Shown piece by piece: positions 50,371 to 59,976 of a stretch of DNA of 64,000 bases (its first letter is position 1; every line of letters begins with the position of its first letter). Source of the stretch: an uncultured Sphaerochaeta sp. (lineage in GTDB: Bacteria; Spirochaetota; Spirochaetia; Sphaerochaetales; Sphaerochaetaceae); contig NZ_OY781939.1 of NCBI RefSeq assembly GCF_963677315.1, positions 248,001 to 312,000 of the forward strand. The letters run 5' to 3'. Position numbers and translations under genes: made by a program. The notes under the pieces were generated by a model, which saw nothing but the letters and a program-made list of their open reading frames with translations, ran no database searches and had not been told where the DNA came from.

Positions 50371-51434
50371 CAGCGCTCCAGAACTGTCTGTTCTATTTCC
50401 CTCACCTGTGCACGATAGAGATTGGTGATGGCAGAACCGTAATCAGCAATAAGCTGGATGATATTCCTTGGAGTATCGCTATTATCCATACCATTGAGTC
50501 TGTCACCTGCATCTCCCAATCCAGGGAGGATATAGGCTGCATCGTTAAGTACTGGATCCATCCATAGCGTATAGACTTCCGCACCTTCAATGGCACGGGC
50601 AATTCGCAGGGAACCCTTGAGCGCGCTGATGACATTGATGAACTTGACTGACTTGGGCTTTACCCCGTTGTCCTTCAGGTATTTCACAATGGTAACCAGA
50701 CTTCCGCCGGTTGCATTCATGGGATCGGCAAAAATCAGATCCTTCCCGTCAAGTGATTCGAGATCAAAATAGGATTTATCCAAATCCAGGATGTAATCCA
50801 TATTTGCCTCTTTCTTTGAATCGTCCCGTTTGATCTTGAACAAGGCAAAAGGAGTGACAAACTTGTCAGTTGAATATTCTTGGATCTCCTTGCTGAGAAT
50901 CATACTGGGAAGGAGAGCTCCTCGCAGCATAACGCACATGACACTGTTCTTGATCAAGGAGTCTACGTCTGGGATTCTGTGTACCGCATAGTTCCTGACT
51001 GGGCTGGTGACCGGTGTCTTGGTGATGATCGATCGTTTGGTAGGCAGTGCAGCATCAGCAAATACGTGGGAGAAGAGCATCTCGTAAGCACGTTGGATAT
51101 AGTAGAGAAATTCCTCATGGCCGGTACTGGGATCGCGAAGTTTTGCAATCAATCGGCTTGCCTGTCCATGCTGTTCCTGAGGGGTCTCGAATGAGTAGAC
51201 GTGAATGGAAGGTTCCTCTGCACATACATCCTTGAGATACCGTCCAATCTCTTTGGCACTCTCGACCAAACCTTTGCGAGATGTCTCAAGTCTTCCCACA
51301 TCACTTGCTGTTTCGAGCACAGAACAATGATGAAGTGACTGCTTGTACAACTCATCAACATGGGCGATTTTATCCTTGTCCGAATCCTTGAGATATCCAT
51401 CAAGGTCGGTTGCGTGTAATACGATTTTATTCAT
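50370..51434 (-). CDS. upp: Uracil phosphoribosyltransferase with N-terminal extension
   Basis: A 354-residue protein. The C-terminal part (about 108-354) is a UPRTase: KLRDPSTGHEEF at its start, MLRGALLPSMIL, the PRPP loop FADPMNATGGSLVTIV and the uracil-binding PGLGDAGDRLNG. It converts uracil and PRPP to UMP. Usual UPRTases have about 210 residues; the extra N-terminal 100 residues (HATDLDGYLKDSDKDKI...) match no domain I recognise. GAGGAG precedes the ATG. It is cotranscribed with the TPR lipoprotein. Confidence 0.88.
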   Translation of the reverse strand: MNKIVLHATDLDGYLKDSDKDKIAHVDELYKQSLHHCSVLETASDVGRLETSRKGLVESAKEIGRYLKDVCAEEPSIHVYSFETPQEQHGQASRLIAKLRDPSTGHEEFLYYIQRAYEMLFSHVFADAALPTKRSIITKTPVTSPVRNYAVHRIPDVDSLIKNSVMCVMLRGALLPSMILSKEIQEYSTDKFVTPFALFKIKRDDSKKEANMDYILDLDKSYFDLESLDGKDLIFADPMNATGGSLVTIVKYLKDNGVKPKSVKFINVISALKGSLRIARAIEGAEVYTLWMDPVLNDAAYILPGLGDAGDRLNGMDNSDTPRNIIQLIADYGSAITNLYRAQVREIEQTVLER

Positions 51435-51489
51435 GTAGCTATTTCTCCTCAGTAATGGCCTCTGATTCTACCCCAAGATAGTGAGTCTG

Positions 51490-52335
51490 TCACCCCTTTA
51501 CAGAGCCTGCAGTAACCCCTTTGATGAACTGAGTGCTCATTGCCAGATAGAGAACAAGGACTGGAATCGCAGAGAGGGTGAGAACAGCCAGTACCTTTGA
51601 CCAGTCAGTCTGGTATTGTCCAAAGAGACGAGTCACTCCGAGTAGCAATGTCTTATGTCGTTCATCATTGATAAAAATCAGAGGAAACCATAAGTCGTTC
51701 CAGAATGGGATAAGGTTGTAGATTACCGTTGTGGCTAGGGCAGGGCGGATCAGGGGAAGAATAACCATGGTATAGATTCTACCGCTGCTAGCGCCATCAA
51801 TGATTGCTGCTTCATAGAGGTCCTCAGGCAGTTCCTTGATGAATGTGGTAAGGATGAATACCCCAACCGGAAGCCCCATGGCTACATAGATTGGGGGGAG
51901 TGCATAGATGGTGTTGAGTAGACCAAGAGTTCTTACAATTTCCAGCAATTTTATTGAGGCTATCTTGATGGGAATCATCATACCCGCAATAAAAAAGAAA
52001 TAGATAATCTTGGCGATACGACTCTTGTAGCGTGCCAATGCATAGCCGGCGAGACTTGCAAGCAGGGTTACCAGCAAAAGAGAGATTGATACTACCAAGA
52101 AACTGTTCTTGAAATAAGTAAAGAAATCACCATCACGAATAACCGTGGTGTAATTGGAGAAATTCCATGTCTTGGGTATCCAAAATGGGTTCTCATAGAT
52201 GGTCAACCTTGTCTTGAATGAATTGATCACCAGTGTCCATATAGGAAAAAGCACAATAAATGTCCATGTCAGCAACACAATATGGGAGAGTACATGCCTG
52301 TTTTCTTTTCGTAACGATCCACTCATGTTAGGCAC
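51490..52335 (-). CDS. Sugar ABC transporter permease (MalG type)
   Basis: A 281-residue CUT1 permease with six predicted membrane segments. The EAA loop is YEAAIIDGAS...LP around residues 173-197, and the C-terminus FIKGVTAGSVKG is family typical. The start overlaps the MalF-type gene by 8 bases; Met4 (52326) is an alternative. Third gene of a minus-strand binding protein-permease-permease operon without ATPase. Confidence 0.92.
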   Translation of the reverse strand: MPNMSGSLRKENRHVLSHIVLLTWTFIVLFPIWTLVINSFKTRLTIYENPFWIPKTWNFSNYTTVIRDGDFFTYFKNSFLVVSISLLLVTLLASLAGYALARYKSRIAKIIYFFFIAGMMIPIKIASIKLLEIVRTLGLLNTIYALPPIYVAMGLPVGVFILTTFIKELPEDLYEAAIIDGASSGRIYTMVILPLIRPALATTVIYNLIPFWNDLWFPLIFINDERHKTLLLGVTRLFGQYQTDWSKVLAVLTLSAIPVLVLYLAMSTQFIKGVTAGSVKG

Positions 52336-53233
52336 TCCTCTGTGTGTTCTTCAGGGTTGGAATGACCAATACCAGAAGTAGGAGAAAGGTGATGGTTGCA
52401 ATGGCAGCTCCCAGCCCTGCATCAGGAATCCCGATGGGATGTTGTCCTGCAATACCATACCGGTAGAAAAGTGTTCCAATGAGGTCTGTAGAGTACTCTG
52501 GGGCTCCATTCACGTTCTCCATAGCGAAGACGATATCAAATGCATTGAAGTTGTTCACAAATGTAAGCACTGCGATGATTCCGACAACTGGTTTGATAAG
52601 GGGGAGCTTGATGTACCAGAATGTCTTTCCATTGCCAGCTCCTTCAAGTCGTGCTGCCTCCAGCAATTCAGTACTGATGTTTCTCAATGCTGCAACAAAC
52701 ATCATGGTAGGAATGCCGAGCCATTGCCAGCAAGAAACAAGAGAGACAGCCCAGAGAGCTGTATTGGTATCGCCTAGATAGGGGTGTTTGAGAAACGGTA
52801 ATCCGATGGAAACAAGAAAGTCGCCTGCCCAAACCGGGTTAAGCATCAGTTTCCACAAGTATCCTGTGATCAGGACAGCAAACGTAGTAGGAATGAAGAT
52901 AATGGTCTGGTATAGGTGTCTTCCTTTCATGGTTTCATGGGTAAGCAGAACGGCAAAAAAGATACCCAGTCCATTTTGGACAACGAGATGCACAAAAAAG
53001 AATTTCCAGGTATTGAAAAAAGCTCCCCAATACCGTGTAGAGATTTCTGGGTCAGTAAACAGTCGTCTGAAATTATCCAGACCCACAAAGATTCGGGTTG
53101 CTTGGCTGTTTCCACTGAAAAAACTCAAACGTAATGAGTCAATAAGAGGAAAGGCCATAAAGATGGTATATACTAGCAACGCTGGAGCCAGATAAAGCAA
53201 CCAGGGAAAATGATGGGCGTGTTTTGGACGCAT
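52328..53233 (-). CDS. Sugar ABC transporter permease (MalF type)
   Basis: A 301-residue CUT1 permease. The first membrane segment is WLLYLAPALLVYTIFMAFPL. The EAA loop reads EAARLEGAG...LP around residues 196-218, with Glu in place of the usual Asp after the EAA. It overlaps the MalG-type gene by 8 bases and follows the binding-protein gene after a hairpin. Confidence 0.92.
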   Translation of the reverse strand: MRPKHAHHFPWLLYLAPALLVYTIFMAFPLIDSLRLSFFSGNSQATRIFVGLDNFRRLFTDPEISTRYWGAFFNTWKFFFVHLVVQNGLGIFFAVLLTHETMKGRHLYQTIIFIPTTFAVLITGYLWKLMLNPVWAGDFLVSIGLPFLKHPYLGDTNTALWAVSLVSCWQWLGIPTMMFVAALRNISTELLEAARLEGAGNGKTFWYIKLPLIKPVVGIIAVLTFVNNFNAFDIVFAMENVNGAPEYSTDLIGTLFYRYGIAGQHPIGIPDAGLGAAIATITFLLLLVLVIPTLKNTQRSA

Positions 53234-53247
53234 ACACTACCTCAGAG

Positions 53248-53273
53248 ACTTCCCGGGCATATACCCGGGAAGT
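53248..53273 (-). other. Intercistronic hairpin after the fourth binding-protein gene
   Basis: ACTTCCCGGG and CCCGGGAAGT form a perfect 10-bp stem with a 6-base loop, between the binding-protein stop and the permease start. No T-run follows, which favours mRNA stabilisation over termination. Confidence 0.7.
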
Positions 53274-53292
53274 AAGATTCTGTAACGGTTGG

Positions 53293-54525
53293 TTACATCA
53301 ATGCCGAAACAGAGTCCGCAGCCTGCTTGGCGGTAATATCTCCTTTCATCACCTTGATAACCGCTTGGTTCATAGGTGAATAGAGATTCATCAGCTTAGG
53401 CCAGACAAATCGTGCATCAGTTTCCTTTCCTGCATTGAGTGAGAGGAACTCATTTGCATGGGGATCCTCAAGCTTGATGGGGAAGTCGATCATCGGGAAA
53501 TATCCACTGGGCAGGTTCTGACTTGCTGTGGTTGCTCCTTCCTCTGTACAGAGCCATGCAAGGAAGGCCTTCGCCTCTTCAGGATACTCGGTTTCCCTAT
53601 TCATCGTGATCGCCATATCAGGGTGGAAGCAGATAGCAGTATTCTTTCCTTTTGGAGCAGGAATGGCAAACAATCCCCATTCAAAGGAGGCATCTTTATA
53701 GACACCGGCCGTCCAGCTGCCGTCCACGAACATGACCGCTTTCTGGCTGTTGAACAGTACCTGGCTGTCATTGTATGTAACCGACTCAAAACCATCAGGA
53801 CAGTATCGTGCAACATCTGCCATGGCCTGGTAAGCTGCAACAAAGTTTTTATCATTGAGAGGAAGTTCTCCATTCTCATATTTCACCCGCATGTCAGCCC
53901 CACCGATATAATTGGGGAGCAAGCCGAAAAAGAAGGTCTCAAGGATATCCCACTCATCAGCCAATCCATTGGCGAGGGGAGTATATCCTCTGTTTTCAAG
54001 AGTGTTGCAGAGTGAGAGGAATGATTCCCAGTCGTTTGGAACGGCAAGCCCTTCCTTCTCGAAAATATCCTTGTTGTAATATACCGCATGACTTACAGCC
54101 GCAAAAGGAACAGCAAACATGGTACCGTCATTCATCTGCCATGGGGCAAGATTGCTGTCGGAAAAGTTATCCATAAGTCCAGGAATGTCCGTGCAATCGG
54201 CAAAATATCCGGCATTGAACAATTCTTGACCTGCTGCGTATGAACGGGCGTACATCAAATCTGGGCCGGTTCCACTGTCCAGTTGCAGACGCAGGGTGGC
54301 GTTGTAGTCTGGAGGATTTGTCGGTTGGAATTTGATCGTTACCTCAGGGGCAAGCTTTTTGTAAGCAGTAAGCAAGCGATTCATCTGCTCTACATCATCG
54401 GTTCTCCAGGAACCCATGGTGAGCACAACCTCATCAGAGGCCTCGGCCTTTGATCCTTGGGCGGAAACAGGAAGCAATACACAAAGAAGCAACAGCATAG
54501 GTAGAAGAACGTGCAATCGTTTCAT
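53293..54525 (-). CDS. Sugar ABC transporter substrate-binding protein
   Basis: A 410-residue family 1 binding protein. The ATG at 54525 with GGAG upstream begins a signal peptide ending LLPVSAQGSK; a frame open to 54618 adds an unlikely leader. MGSWRTDDVEQMNRLLTAYKK and GTGPDLMYARSYAAGQ are typical of oligosaccharide-binding members. It heads the minus-strand operon with the two permeases. No regulator or enzyme is linked, so the substrate is unknown. It is divergent from adk. Confidence 0.92.
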   Translation of the reverse strand: MKRLHVLLPMLLLLCVLLPVSAQGSKAEASDEVVLTMGSWRTDDVEQMNRLLTAYKKLAPEVTIKFQPTNPPDYNATLRLQLDSGTGPDLMYARSYAAGQELFNAGYFADCTDIPGLMDNFSDSNLAPWQMNDGTMFAVPFAAVSHAVYYNKDIFEKEGLAVPNDWESFLSLCNTLENRGYTPLANGLADEWDILETFFFGLLPNYIGGADMRVKYENGELPLNDKNFVAAYQAMADVARYCPDGFESVTYNDSQVLFNSQKAVMFVDGSWTAGVYKDASFEWGLFAIPAPKGKNTAICFHPDMAITMNRETEYPEEAKAFLAWLCTEEGATTASQNLPSGYFPMIDFPIKLEDPHANEFLSLNAGKETDARFVWPKLMNLYSPMNQAVIKVMKGDITAKQAADSVSALM

Positions 54526-54669
54526 ACAATACTCCTTCTTTAGTGAAATTTTGTTATAGTATAGCATTAAATAAACTGATGTTTGTAAATTTTCTACTTC
54601 TTTACAAGGGGAGGACAAAATAGGGTCATTGTGATAGGATGCAACTATTCTTCTGTTGTGAGGTGTAAC

Positions 54670-55299
54670 ATGAATTTAGTTTTTCTCGGCCCTCCGGGTG
54701 CCGGTAAGGGGACCATCGCGTCCGAAGCAAAAAATCATTTTGGCATTCCCCATATCTCGACCGGCGACCTGTTTCGCAGTCATATAAAAGGGGACACAGA
54801 CCTAGGAAAGCAGGTAAAAGCCATTTTGGCTGCAGGTGATTTGGTTCCAGACTCTGTGACCATTGAGATGGTCAAACAGCGTTTCCTTGAAACTGATGCA
54901 AAGAATGGTTTTATCCTTGATGGATTCCCACGCACCATCGCCCAAGCCGACGCACTCGCCGAGATGAAAAGGCTTGATGCAGTTGTGAATTTTGTCCTTG
55001 ATCGGGAGCAGATCGTTAAACGACTGAGTGGAAGGAGAGTCTGTAAATCTACAGGAAGAACCTATCATATTCACTACAATCCACCTAAGGTGGAAGGTAT
55101 TGATGATGAAACAGGAGAGCCTCTCATTCAACGTGATGATGATAAGCCAGAGGCGATCCTGAATCGCTTGAGTGTCTATGAGCAGCAGACAGAGCCCCTG
55201 ATTGCCTACTATCGTGAGAAAGGATTGCTGGTCGATATTGATGCTTCCTCAGCTCCTGATGAAGTTCTCTCTGCCCTGATCAAGGCTGTACAGAAGTAA
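54670..55299 (+). CDS. adk: Adenylate kinase
   Basis: A 209-residue enzyme interconverting ATP+AMP and 2 ADP. The P-loop is GPPGAGKGT near the N-terminus. ISTGDLFRSHI, GFILDGFPRTIAQADAL and the LID (GRRVCKSTGRTYHIHYNPP... RDDDKPEAILNRL) are all present. The LID is the long form without a four-cysteine zinc site. The ATG at 54670 starts right before the P-loop strand; a frame open to 54631 has no ribosome site. The 3' end overlaps the convergent LacI gene by 20 bases. Confidence 0.96.
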   Translation: MNLVFLGPPGAGKGTIASEAKNHFGIPHISTGDLFRSHIKGDTDLGKQVKAILAAGDLVPDSVTIEMVKQRFLETDAKNGFILDGFPRTIAQADALAEMKRLDAVVNFVLDREQIVKRLSGRRVCKSTGRTYHIHYNPPKVEGIDDETGEPLIQRDDDKPEAILNRLSVYEQQTEPLIAYYREKGLLVDIDASSAPDEVLSALIKAVQK

Positions 55300-56341
55300 G
55301 ATCCTTTACTGAATCACGTTTGATCAACGTGTAGGGAATTTGAATATGGACGCTTTGCAAGGTCTCCTTGTTTATCATGTTAAACAGGGCTTCAGCAGCA
55401 AGGCGTCCTTTTTCTTGTGCTGGCTGGTCTACGGTTGTTAGATGGGGAATGACACAGGTAGCTTCATCAATATTGTCGAATCCTGCAATAGAAATATCAT
55501 TAGGGACAGACAATCCCTCTTCATTCCAACTAACAATACACCCGATTGCCACAATGTCACTCATTGAGACTACACAGGTGGGCAGCTCGCTGAATGCCAA
55601 AATTTCCTTGCCTCTCAGTTTTCCGTCTGCAAGCGTTGGTTCACTCACCAGGACCGGTACATCTTCCAGAGATATCCCCACTTCCCTCAACGCTTTCCTG
55701 AAACCTTCCATCCTTCGTTGGGGAAGGCTTAATTTTGTTGCCTTTTCAGCGAAAATGTCTTGTCCAAGAGAAATGATGCAGATGTTTCGGTGTCCGGATT
55801 CGAGCACCGTCTTCATCAATTCATAGGAAGCCAACTCATCATTGATGTTAACGCTGGGCATATCTTCATCTGGAGTTCCGTCAAGGGTCACATAAGGGAT
55901 CAAGCGGGTTTTCATGACCGAGACAATGTCCATGCCTACTTGCATGCCCATGGTAATCAACCCATCAACTGCAGCATTGCGTACAGCTTCTGTTACACTT
56001 TCATTCAATGGTGGTATCAGGGTAAGCGTATAGCCATATTTTTCACAAACGCCTCCGATGCCAAGCAGTACTTGTTGTGCATATGGGTTCTGCAGTGAGT
56101 AACGAATTTCCTGTGGAAGCAGGAAGCCTATGGATAGATGTCTACGGAGTGAGAAATTGCGAGCCATTGGATCTGGGATGTATCCAAGCCGTTCAGCGGT
56201 CTCAAGAATCTGGTTGCATGCCTTCTCGCTGATCCTTGATGGATCATTGAATGCAAAAGAGACTGCCGTCTTAGAATATCCGCTCTCACGGGCGATATCC
56301 TTGATCGTAGGTCGTTTGATTCTGGTCGTTTGCTCTGCCAT
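55280..56341 (-). CDS. LacI-family regulator (probable MalR-type)
   Basis: A 353-residue repressor-type regulator. The HTH is TIKDIARESGYSKTAVSFAF, the hinge helix NFSLRRHLSIGF follows, then a sugar-binding effector domain with IAGFDNIDEATCVIPHLTTV. The ATG at 56341 has GAGGAT seven bases upstream; a frame open to 56509 crosses the divergent promoters and is rejected. It is divergent from the GH13 gene. The AAACCGGTTT operator between them recurs in the maltose operon promoter, so it likely controls itself, GH13 and malEFGQ in response to maltodextrins. Confidence 0.93.
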   Translation of the reverse strand: MAEQTTRIKRPTIKDIARESGYSKTAVSFAFNDPSRISEKACNQILETAERLGYIPDPMARNFSLRRHLSIGFLLPQEIRYSLQNPYAQQVLLGIGGVCEKYGYTLTLIPPLNESVTEAVRNAAVDGLITMGMQVGMDIVSVMKTRLIPYVTLDGTPDEDMPSVNINDELASYELMKTVLESGHRNICIISLGQDIFAEKATKLSLPQRRMEGFRKALREVGISLEDVPVLVSEPTLADGKLRGKEILAFSELPTCVVSMSDIVAIGCIVSWNEEGLSVPNDISIAGFDNIDEATCVIPHLTTVDQPAQEKGRLAAEALFNMINKETLQSVHIQIPYTLIKRDSVKDLTSVQP

Positions 56342-56426
56342 GGTGCAATCCTCAACTTCGGCCGATATCCTACCACAATGTTGTATTGAAGGGGAACAAT
56401 GCAGGTTGCACAGCCGCAAAACTTGG

Positions 56427-56464
56427 TATATTGTTATACTAAACCGGTTTTGTAGTACAGTCAA
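56427..56464. promoter_or_regulatory. Divergent promoters and shared operator (LacI / GH13)
   Basis: Minus strand: TTGACT (56459-56464), 17 bases, TAGTAT (56436-56441) for the LacI gene. Plus strand: an extended -10 TGTTATACT (-10 at 56435-56440) for GH13. The palindrome AAACCGGTTT (56441-56450) lies in the spacer of one and just after the -10 of the other. The 17 bases 56435-56451 match 13746-13762 in reverse complement. Confidence 0.78.
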
Positions 56465-56485
56465 CAAACAATATGAGGAAGTAAT

Positions 56486-58348
56486 ATGGTCAGTACAACC
56501 TGGAAGCAATCAATCGATAGCAACGTCTCCGCCCTGTATGTCCAACCGCTCTACCCAAAACAGGGTGAGATGGTGAGCGTTTCAATACAGGTAGATTCTT
56601 CCAACACGATCAAACAAGTAAGATTGGTGAGTTTCCAGCTTGGACGTGAGATGCAGATTGTACTGGATAAGGTGCAGGAAGGGTCTCGCACATTGTACAA
56701 AGGCTCCTTCAAGCTGGTGGATACATCAGCCTATTGGTATTTCTTCCTGGTTACGGATGAAAGAGCGTATTCCTATAGCAAGGTGGGCGTGAAAGCCTCT
56801 GTTCCTCCACTTGCAGAATGTTTCCATTTGGTCAGTGACCTGGTCCCCGTAACGTGGGTGGGCAGTGGCCTCTGTTACCAAGTGTTTCCTGATCGATTCC
56901 GTAAAGGAGACCTGTCCGTTGGTGCCAGAGAAGGACAATACAGGTTTGATGGGGGAGAGGTCACCATACACGGTTTTGATGAAATACCCCTCGAGTTCGA
57001 GGAGGGGCGATGCCTCGATTTCTTCAATGGTGACCTAAAAGGTATTGAGGATGCCATTGACCATTTCAAGAGTCTTGGCGTAACGGTTCTCTATCTTAAT
57101 CCCATCGGGATGAGCAGAACCACTCATCGCTATGACTGCACCGATTTCTTTCATGTAGATGAGAAGCTCGGTGGAGATGAGGCTTTTGCCCACCTCTGTG
57201 AGGCGCTCCATAAGGAAGGAATTCGCGTAGTAGTCGATATTTCAATCAATCATACAGGAACTGAACATCCCTGGTACAAGAAAGCTCTCTCTGATCCATC
57301 AAGCAAGGAAGCCACCTATTATTACATCAATGAGGATGGCTCTGTAGCGTTCTGGCAAGATGTCGAGACGCTACCGCAACTTAATTACAATAGCGAAGAA
57401 CTCCGTGATTTGATCTACCGTAGCCCTGATTCCGTATTGCGTTCTTTTCTTAGGAAGCCCTACCTCCAGGACGGTTGGAGGCTTGATGTTGCAAGTGAGG
57501 TCGGACGGAGGGGCGATGATCAGTTGTGCGAGGAGATCTGGAGGGAAGTACGACAAGCGGTCAAGAAAGAGAATAATCAAGCATACTTAGTAGGAGAGGA
57601 CTGGGTGGATTCCACCCCATTCCTACAAGGTGATATGTGGGATGCAACCATGAACTACCTGGGAAGCAGCCGTCCGATGAGAAGCTGGATGGGGGAGAAA
57701 GACCGGTACATGGCAGATGGCTGGGGACAGAATCCTGGGACGACGAGAGCATTCAATGGGATTGAGTTTGCACAAGCGCTGCAAAGCCATCTGCAGTCAA
57801 TGCCACAACAGATGCTGAGCATGCAGATGAATCTGATCAATAGTCATGATACCCCTCGCCTCTATGCACATCAGGAGATCTTTGACTTTTCTCTTTATGC
57901 AGGAATTGTGAAGTTGTTGTATGTGCTTCCCGGTATGCCGAATATCTATTATGGGGAGGAAATTGCGCTTCCTGGCCCGTACGGATCAGTTGAATCCGCT
58001 CGCTATCCCATGCAGTGGGACCAAGAACAGTGGAACAAGGATTTCTTCTCACTCTATTCACGGCTTGGACAGTTCCGCTCAGCTCATGCTGATACCCTTG
58101 CCCATGGTGCTTGGAAGCTACTCTATAGCGATGAATACTCTCTTTGTTTTGTTCGCTATACGAACCATGAGGCAATTTTCTGTATCTTGGGAAAGCATGA
58201 GATGCCAACAACCATTACATTAGACAATACGCTGTTGCAAATCACCTGCTTTAACGGTTGTGATGCGGAGAGGGCGATTGTTCACACCCACATGATAGAG
58301 GTTTCTCTGAAAGAAAGAGATTCATTACTTCTGGTTGGTAAGCGGTAA
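56486..58348 (+). CDS. GH13 cyclomaltodextrinase/neopullulanase-type enzyme
   Basis: A 620-residue cytoplasmic alpha-amylase family enzyme without signal peptide. An N-terminal beta domain of about 110 residues (CBM34-like position) precedes the barrel. The four GH13 regions are DISINH (I), GWRLDVASEV (II, nucleophile Asp), LVGEDW (III, acid Glu) and LINSHDTPR (IV, with Ser before His where Asn-His is usual). SGLCYQVFPDRFRKGD and HRYDCTDFFHVDEKLGG match cyclomaltodextrinase/maltogenic amylase. It would cleave imported maltodextrins for MalQ. GAGGAAG precedes the ATG. Controlled with malEFGQ through the shared operator. Confidence 0.9.
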   Translation: MVSTTWKQSIDSNVSALYVQPLYPKQGEMVSVSIQVDSSNTIKQVRLVSFQLGREMQIVLDKVQEGSRTLYKGSFKLVDTSAYWYFFLVTDERAYSYSKVGVKASVPPLAECFHLVSDLVPVTWVGSGLCYQVFPDRFRKGDLSVGAREGQYRFDGGEVTIHGFDEIPLEFEEGRCLDFFNGDLKGIEDAIDHFKSLGVTVLYLNPIGMSRTTHRYDCTDFFHVDEKLGGDEAFAHLCEALHKEGIRVVVDISINHTGTEHPWYKKALSDPSSKEATYYYINEDGSVAFWQDVETLPQLNYNSEELRDLIYRSPDSVLRSFLRKPYLQDGWRLDVASEVGRRGDDQLCEEIWREVRQAVKKENNQAYLVGEDWVDSTPFLQGDMWDATMNYLGSSRPMRSWMGEKDRYMADGWGQNPGTTRAFNGIEFAQALQSHLQSMPQQMLSMQMNLINSHDTPRLYAHQEIFDFSLYAGIVKLLYVLPGMPNIYYGEEIALPGPYGSVESARYPMQWDQEQWNKDFFSLYSRLGQFRSAHADTLAHGAWKLLYSDEYSLCFVRYTNHEAIFCILGKHEMPTTITLDNTLLQITCFNGCDAERAIVHTHMIEVSLKERDSLLLVGKR

Positions 58349-58364
58349 GCTGTCTATGGATAGT

Positions 58365-58394
58365 TTGCAACAAATTGCTTGATATTTGTTGCAA
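58365..58394 (+). promoter_or_regulatory. 11-bp inverted repeat upstream of guaB
   Basis: TTGCAACAAAT (58365-58375) and ATTTGTTGCAA (58384-58394) form a perfect inverted repeat with an 8-base spacer; a third TTGCAA follows at 58400-58405 and TAGTAT at 58406-58411. It could be an operator for guaB or a weak terminator for the GH13 gene. Confidence 0.5.
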
Positions 58395-58459
58395 TATGCT
58401 TGCAATAGTATAGGTATCTGTGCACAATATGGTGCCAAAACCCTCTAAGGAGTTGCGTT

Positions 58460-59968
58460 ATGGCCTACCTCTATGAAGAACCCTCCCGAACCTTCAGTGA
58501 ATACCTGCTTATCCCAGGATATTCGAGTATAGAATGCGTTCCAGCAAATGTGTCCTTGAAGACACCATTGGTCAAGTTCAAGAAGGGGGAAGAGCCCTCC
58601 ATCACCCTCAATATTCCCATGAGTAGTGCCATCATGCAATCGGTGAGTGGAGAGGAAATGGCCAAGGCTCTCTCAAGGGAAGGTGGGATCAGTTTCATCT
58701 ATGGCTCACAGCCTATCGATGCACAGTGCGCAATGGTAGCCCGCGTAAAAGCTTTCAAGGCTGGTTTTGTTCCCAGTGATTCCAATCTCAGGGCAGAGGA
58801 TACGCTTTTAGATTTGATAGCCCTCAAAGAGAAGAAAGGGCATTCAACCATTGCCGTGACAGAGGATGGCAGCAGCTCAGGAACATTGCTTGGTGTTGTC
58901 TCTTCTCGTGACTGGAGGCCAAGTAGGACCTCTCTCGATACCCCGATCAACCAGATTATGACACCATTTGCAAACCTGGTGTACGCCCGTGAAGGGATAA
59001 CACTCAGTGAGGCAAATGACATTATCTGGGAACATAAACTCAACAGCCTTCCCATCGTGGATGAGAAGAATCGACTCAAGTACTTCGTCTTCAGGAAGGA
59101 TTATGACTGCCATAAGGATAATCCTGATGAGTTGCTTGATGAGAAGAAACGTTACCGTGTTGGAGCGGGTATCAATACCAGAGACTTCAAGGAACGGGTT
59201 CCGGCCTTGGTTCATAGCGGTGCCGATGTACTTTGTATCGATTCATCTGAAGGGTACAGTGAATGGCAACGCCTGACACTTTCCTGGATCAAGGAGCAGT
59301 ATGGGGACCAAGTGAAGGTGGGAGCAGGTAACGTTGTGGATAGGGAAGGATTTCTCTTCCTCGCTGAAAGCGGTGCTGACTTCGTGAAGGTCGGCATAGG
59401 CGGTGGATCGATCTGCATAACCAGAGAGACGAAAGGAATTGGAAGGGGTCAGGCAACTGCCTTGCTTGAGGTCGCAAAAGCCCGTGACGAATATTTCAAA
59501 GAAAAAGGTGTGTATATTCCCATATGCTCTGATGGGGGAATAGTGCTGGACTACCATATGACCATCGCATTGGCAATGGGTGCCGACTTCCTGATGTTGG
59601 GACGCTATTTTGCACGATTTGATGAGTCTCCAACAGAGAAAGTGAATGTCAAAGGTTCCTACATGAAGGAGTATTGGGGAGAAGGATCTTCCCGAGCACG
59701 AAACTGGCAACGATATGACCTTGGAGGGGATGGAAAATTGAGCTTTGTGGAAGGTGTCGATTCCTACGTTCCCTATGCAGGCCCACTGAAAGACAATCTC
59801 AACTTGAGTTTGAGCAAGATAAAATCAACCATGTGCAACTGCGGAGCACTCAGCATTTCTGAATTACAACAAAAGGCTCGATTAACCGTAGTCAGTTCCA
59901 CGTCCATCATCGAGGGTGGAGCACATGATGTGTTGCTCAAAGATTCCCAGGACTCGGTGAAAAAATAG
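58460..59968 (+). CDS. guaB: IMP dehydrogenase
   Basis: A 502-residue enzyme oxidising IMP to XMP, the first committed step to GMP. The barrel is interrupted by a CBS pair (about 110-230: [32 protein letters not shown]). The catalytic cysteine is in [16 protein letters not shown] (Cys319), with [30 protein letters not shown] following. AAGGAG precedes the ATG. The ARNWQRYD flap is intact. This is an IMPDH-like branch with a somewhat divergent N-terminus, but all key residues remain. Confidence 0.95.
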   Translation: MAYLYEEPSRTFSEYLLIPGYSSIECVPANVSLKTPLVKFKKGEEPSITLNIPMSSAIMQSVSGEEMAKALSREGGISFIYGSQPIDAQCAMVARVKAFKAGFVPSDSNLRAEDTLLDLIALKEKKGHSTIAVTEDGSSSGTLLGVVSSRDWRPSRTSLDTPINQIMTPFANLVYAREGITLSEANDIIWEHKLNSLPIVDEKNRLKYFVFRKDYDCHKDNPDELLDEKKRYRVGAGINTRDFKERVPALVHSGADVLCIDSSEGYSEWQRLTLSWIKEQYGDQVKVGAGNVVDREGFLFLAESGADFVKVGIGGGSICITRETKGIGRGQATALLEVAKARDEYFKEKGVYIPICSDGGIVLDYHMTIALAMGADFLMLGRYFARFDESPTEKVNVKGSYMKEYWGEGSSRARNWQRYDLGGDGKLSFVEGVDSYVPYAGPLKDNLNLSLSKIKSTMCNCGALSISELQQKARLTVVSSTSIIEGGAHDVLLKDSQDSVKK

Positions 59969-59976
59969 GTGTTTTA

